From NCBI GenBank assembly GCA_018985235.1, contig JADGIG010000055.1:1-28873 (forward strand): a DNA stretch of 28,873 nucleotides. Direction: 5' to 3'. How positions within the stretch are numbered: position 1 is the first letter of the stretch; every line of letters begins with the position of its first letter. The position numbers and the translations under genes were made by a program. Source of the stretch: Sanchytrium tribonematis. Its lineage: Eukaryota > Sanchytriomycota > Sanchytriomycetes > Sanchytriales > Sanchytriaceae. Positions 27,429 through 28,873 of the stretch are shown here, in pieces. Below the pieces are notes generated by a model. It was not told the DNA's origin. It worked only from the letters and a program-made list of their open reading frames with translations, and did not search any database.

Positions 27429-27885
27429 TACAATTAGTTTTTAGCCCGTTCTTGTAATCTACTCTCGTATCCATCTGATCCGTGTTGAACGATCTCTCAT
27501 GAGCAATCCACTTTGGAGCGTCACTAAAAATTCTCATCGCTTTTATATACATATTATCGTCTAGGCTAAATCGGTGGTATATACCCGCGGGAATGATAAC
27601 GAAATCTCCCTTTTGGATTGATATGCGCAGCCAATTATCTTTCTCATTTCTAACATCAAAAAATCCAGATCCTTCCAAGACATATCTCATCTCATCGTCT
27701 TCATGCAAATGCTCCACGTAAAATTTCTCAAGCAAAGATTTCAAACCTGGAGTCTCATGTGATAAAGTCACTATATCCTTATTTGCATGAATGGAAATGT
27801 CTTCCATTCTACAATTTCTGATAAGGAAAACTCCTAATTTACACAAACTCTCATCGCCTTTATTCATGAGGGAGCTTGAGATCAT
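27424..27885 (-). CDS. ADI1: Acireductone dioxygenase (methionine salvage)
   Basis: Cupin metalloenzyme that cleaves the acireductone intermediate of the methionine salvage (MTA) cycle to the methionine keto-acid precursor and formate, with iron. 153 residues from ATG 27885. Metal ligands visible: His59 and His61 in EHLHEDDEMRYVLEGSGFF, Glu65, and His104 in PAGIYHRFSLD. The C-terminus KAMRIFSDAPKWIAHERS is typical. The N-terminal ~25-30 residues of the family (AWYxD..D.R.PH) are missing; only 95 bp lie between this ATG and the next gene and they contain no matching frame, so the protein seems truly short. All catalytic residues remain. The stop is inside AATAAA. Confidence 0.92.
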   Translation of the reverse strand: MISSSLMNKGDESLCKLGVFLIRNCRMEDISIHANKDIVTLSHETPGLKSLLEKFYVEHLHEDDEMRYVLEGSGFFDVRNEKDNWLRISIQKGDFVIIPAGIYHRFSLDDNMYIKAMRIFSDAPKWIAHERSFNTDQMDTRVDYKNGLKTNCK

Positions 27886-27976
27886 TTTAAATATTCAAAA
27901 CGATTAAAACGTCTAACATGTGAAATCCAATATTCACTTGCCAAGATTTGAGACGTAGTCATAAAACTTAAAATGA

Positions 27977-27982
27977 TTTATT
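27977..27982 (-). terminator. Poly(A) signal overlapping the stop of the four-helix membrane protein gene
   Basis: The minus strand ends GTA TAA TAA ATC; AATAAA begins with the last two bases of the stop. Confidence 0.55.
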
Positions 27983-28646
27983 ATACATTCGAGTGTTCTG
28001 AGGTCTCTTTGGCAACAGATTTTCTCTTAGATTCATTACTTTTCGTTGAATTAGATTTTCCCTTGAATAAATCCACCCAAGATTTCCAAATATCATAATC
28101 TTCTTCATCGTCCTCGATATCTTCACGCAATTGCATGATGCTAACTGGCCTGGACCTTCTATTATCGCCGCTGCTTTTGGCGCGTTCTCGCCTTCTTTTT
28201 AATCGTCGCATATACTTCCGCATATAATGGTAAAATACAATTAAACGATTAATGACTGCAACTAAATGAATGGGACAATAGATAAGCAGTGTCCAACAAA
28301 GTATAGTTGCCGCACTTGAGTTACTACCATCTTTCAAGTCGCCAAATAAATATGCATATTCAAAACTCATTGCGATTAGACAAACGTGTGAAAACATCGC
28401 AATGATATTAAACTTGTGGTAAAATCCTGTAAAGCCCATAAGTGCTGCCGCTAATAGTAGATAACCAATTCTACCTGTGCCATTTCCGACGTCATACACA
28501 ATGCATAAAATGGCAATTGTGAGATTTACTGTATATAATGCAGTCAAGTCGTGTCGAATATTGTTATTAATAACTCCTGGCATTGGGATGCAATTGATGT
28601 TGAGATGTTTAATAACAAAACTTGAACAATCGTGATTGGTGTACAT
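27981..28646 (-). CDS. Four-helix membrane protein of unknown function
   Basis: A 221-residue protein from ATG 28646. Four hydrophobic segments are visible at about residues 36-55, 60-78, 80-101 and 111-138, followed by a strongly basic stretch (YMRRLKRRRERAK, ~142-155), an acidic patch (REDIEDDEEDYDIW) and a Ser/Lys-rich tail likely exposed to the cytosol. The motif YDVGNGTGRIGY lies between helices 1 and 2. I do not recognise the family; the layout resembles small tetraspan proteins of the ER or vesicle membranes, but no defining motif is present. The stop forms AATAAA with the following bases. Confidence 0.65.
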   Translation of the reverse strand: MYTNHDCSSFVIKHLNINCIPMPGVINNNIRHDLTALYTVNLTIAILCIVYDVGNGTGRIGYLLLAAALMGFTGFYHKFNIIAMFSHVCLIAMSFEYAYLFGDLKDGSNSSAATILCWTLLIYCPIHLVAVINRLIVFYHYMRKYMRRLKRRRERAKSSGDNRRSRPVSIMQLREDIEDDEEDYDIWKSWVDLFKGKSNSTKSNESKRKSVAKETSEHSNV

Positions 28647-28780
28647 TTGATTATTTTTCCTTAGACAGTCTTTGAGTTTTAAGTTGGTGATTAGAAATTC
28701 TCTCGAGAAAAAGACAATAATTTGATTCTAATCAATCCAATATTAACCATTTTAAAAGGAAGATGATTCTGATGGATAAT

Positions 28781-28873
28781 CTACTCGTCAGTTTCAGAAG
28801 GGCTCCCAATAGATTTGTAAGGTAATTTGGTTATGCCAATCAGATGAGTCGTTGAATTGCAATTAAAACCAGA
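28781..28873 (-). CDS. Possible C-terminal tail of a gene extending beyond the window
   Basis: The minus strand is open from the right edge for 30 codons to a TAG, with a plausible C-terminus (ends YKSIGSPSETDE). Too short to identify, and chance cannot be excluded. The stretch 28647-28780 before it shows nothing recognisable. Confidence 0.25.
   Translation of the reverse strand, partial: SGFNCNSTTHLIGITKLPYKSIGSPSETDE

Noticed and set aside
28763-28825. Short plus-strand frame with a basic, presequence-like start (MILMDNLLVSFRRAPNRF)
   Set aside because: It ends after 20 codons, and no 19-nt intron with the window's consensus allows it to continue.
1-28873. Transposons, viral elements, CRISPR arrays or satellite repeats
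   Set aside because: No terminal repeats, transposase or polymerase frames, or tandem DNA repeats were seen outside the in-frame protein repeats of the ABC transporter and the deacetylase.

Overview
The window is AT-rich, very gene-dense nuclear DNA of a eukaryote on the fungal branch. A chitin-binding/chitin-deacetylase protein, a Mak32-type PfkB protein, an Sbp1-type RRM-RGG-RRM protein, a NADPH oxidase, Tom20 and a B55 subunit with fungal-like features all fit an early-diverging fungus or near relative (zoosporic or parasitic lineages are my guess). The species cannot be named from this sequence. NDUFA6 (respiratory complex I) and a PEX1-like protein argue against the most reduced lineages such as microsporidia.

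Layout: 1-3161 (+), the 3' part of a multi-domain chitin deacetylase; 3180-8720 (-), a Tel1/ATM kinase; 8759-10120 (-), a sugar transporter; 10402-11001 (+), LOG-type phosphoribohydrolase; 11041-12033 (+), Mak32-like protein; 12020-12520 (-), DinB-family protein; 12826-13008 (+), small unknown protein; 13133-14163 (+), RACK1; 14295-14570 (+), small membrane protein; 14574-16220 (-), short PEX1-like ATPase; 16281-17747 (-), NADPH oxidase; 17898-18609 (-), Sbp1-like RNA-binding protein; 18746-19015 (+), small coiled coil; 19053-20259 (-), PP2A B55; 20592-24713 (+), full-length ABCB transporter; 24725-26300 (-), ATP synthase alpha; 26454-26819 (+), NDUFA6; 26832-27359 (-), TOM20; 27424-27885 (-), acireductone dioxygenase; 27981-28646 (-), unknown membrane protein; and a possible gene tail on the minus strand at the right edge.

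The most striking content is gene architecture. Four genes (chitin deacetylase, Sbp1-like, B55, ATP1) are each split by an intron of exactly 19 nt, with shared ends GTAY...TTAATTTAG. Removing each one restores the conserved protein family sequence. The only long intron (98 nt, in RACK1) lies at what I recall as the same position as the yeast ASC1 intron, and holds a candidate U24 C/D snoRNA, as the yeast intron does. Poly(A) signals AATAAA are placed so that they overlap the stop codon in many genes, TATA-like boxes lie only 20-28 nt before several start codons, and convergent genes end 3-18 nt apart or overlap. This is compaction of the kind known from nucleomorphs and some protists, but here with an ordinary fungal gene set.

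Other points are an array of alternating degenerate and active NodB domains, an ABC transporter with a ~195-residue proline-rich insertion in an intracellular loop, a PEX1 that is half the usual length, and a local cluster of mitochondrial genes (ATP1, NDUFA6, TOM20).
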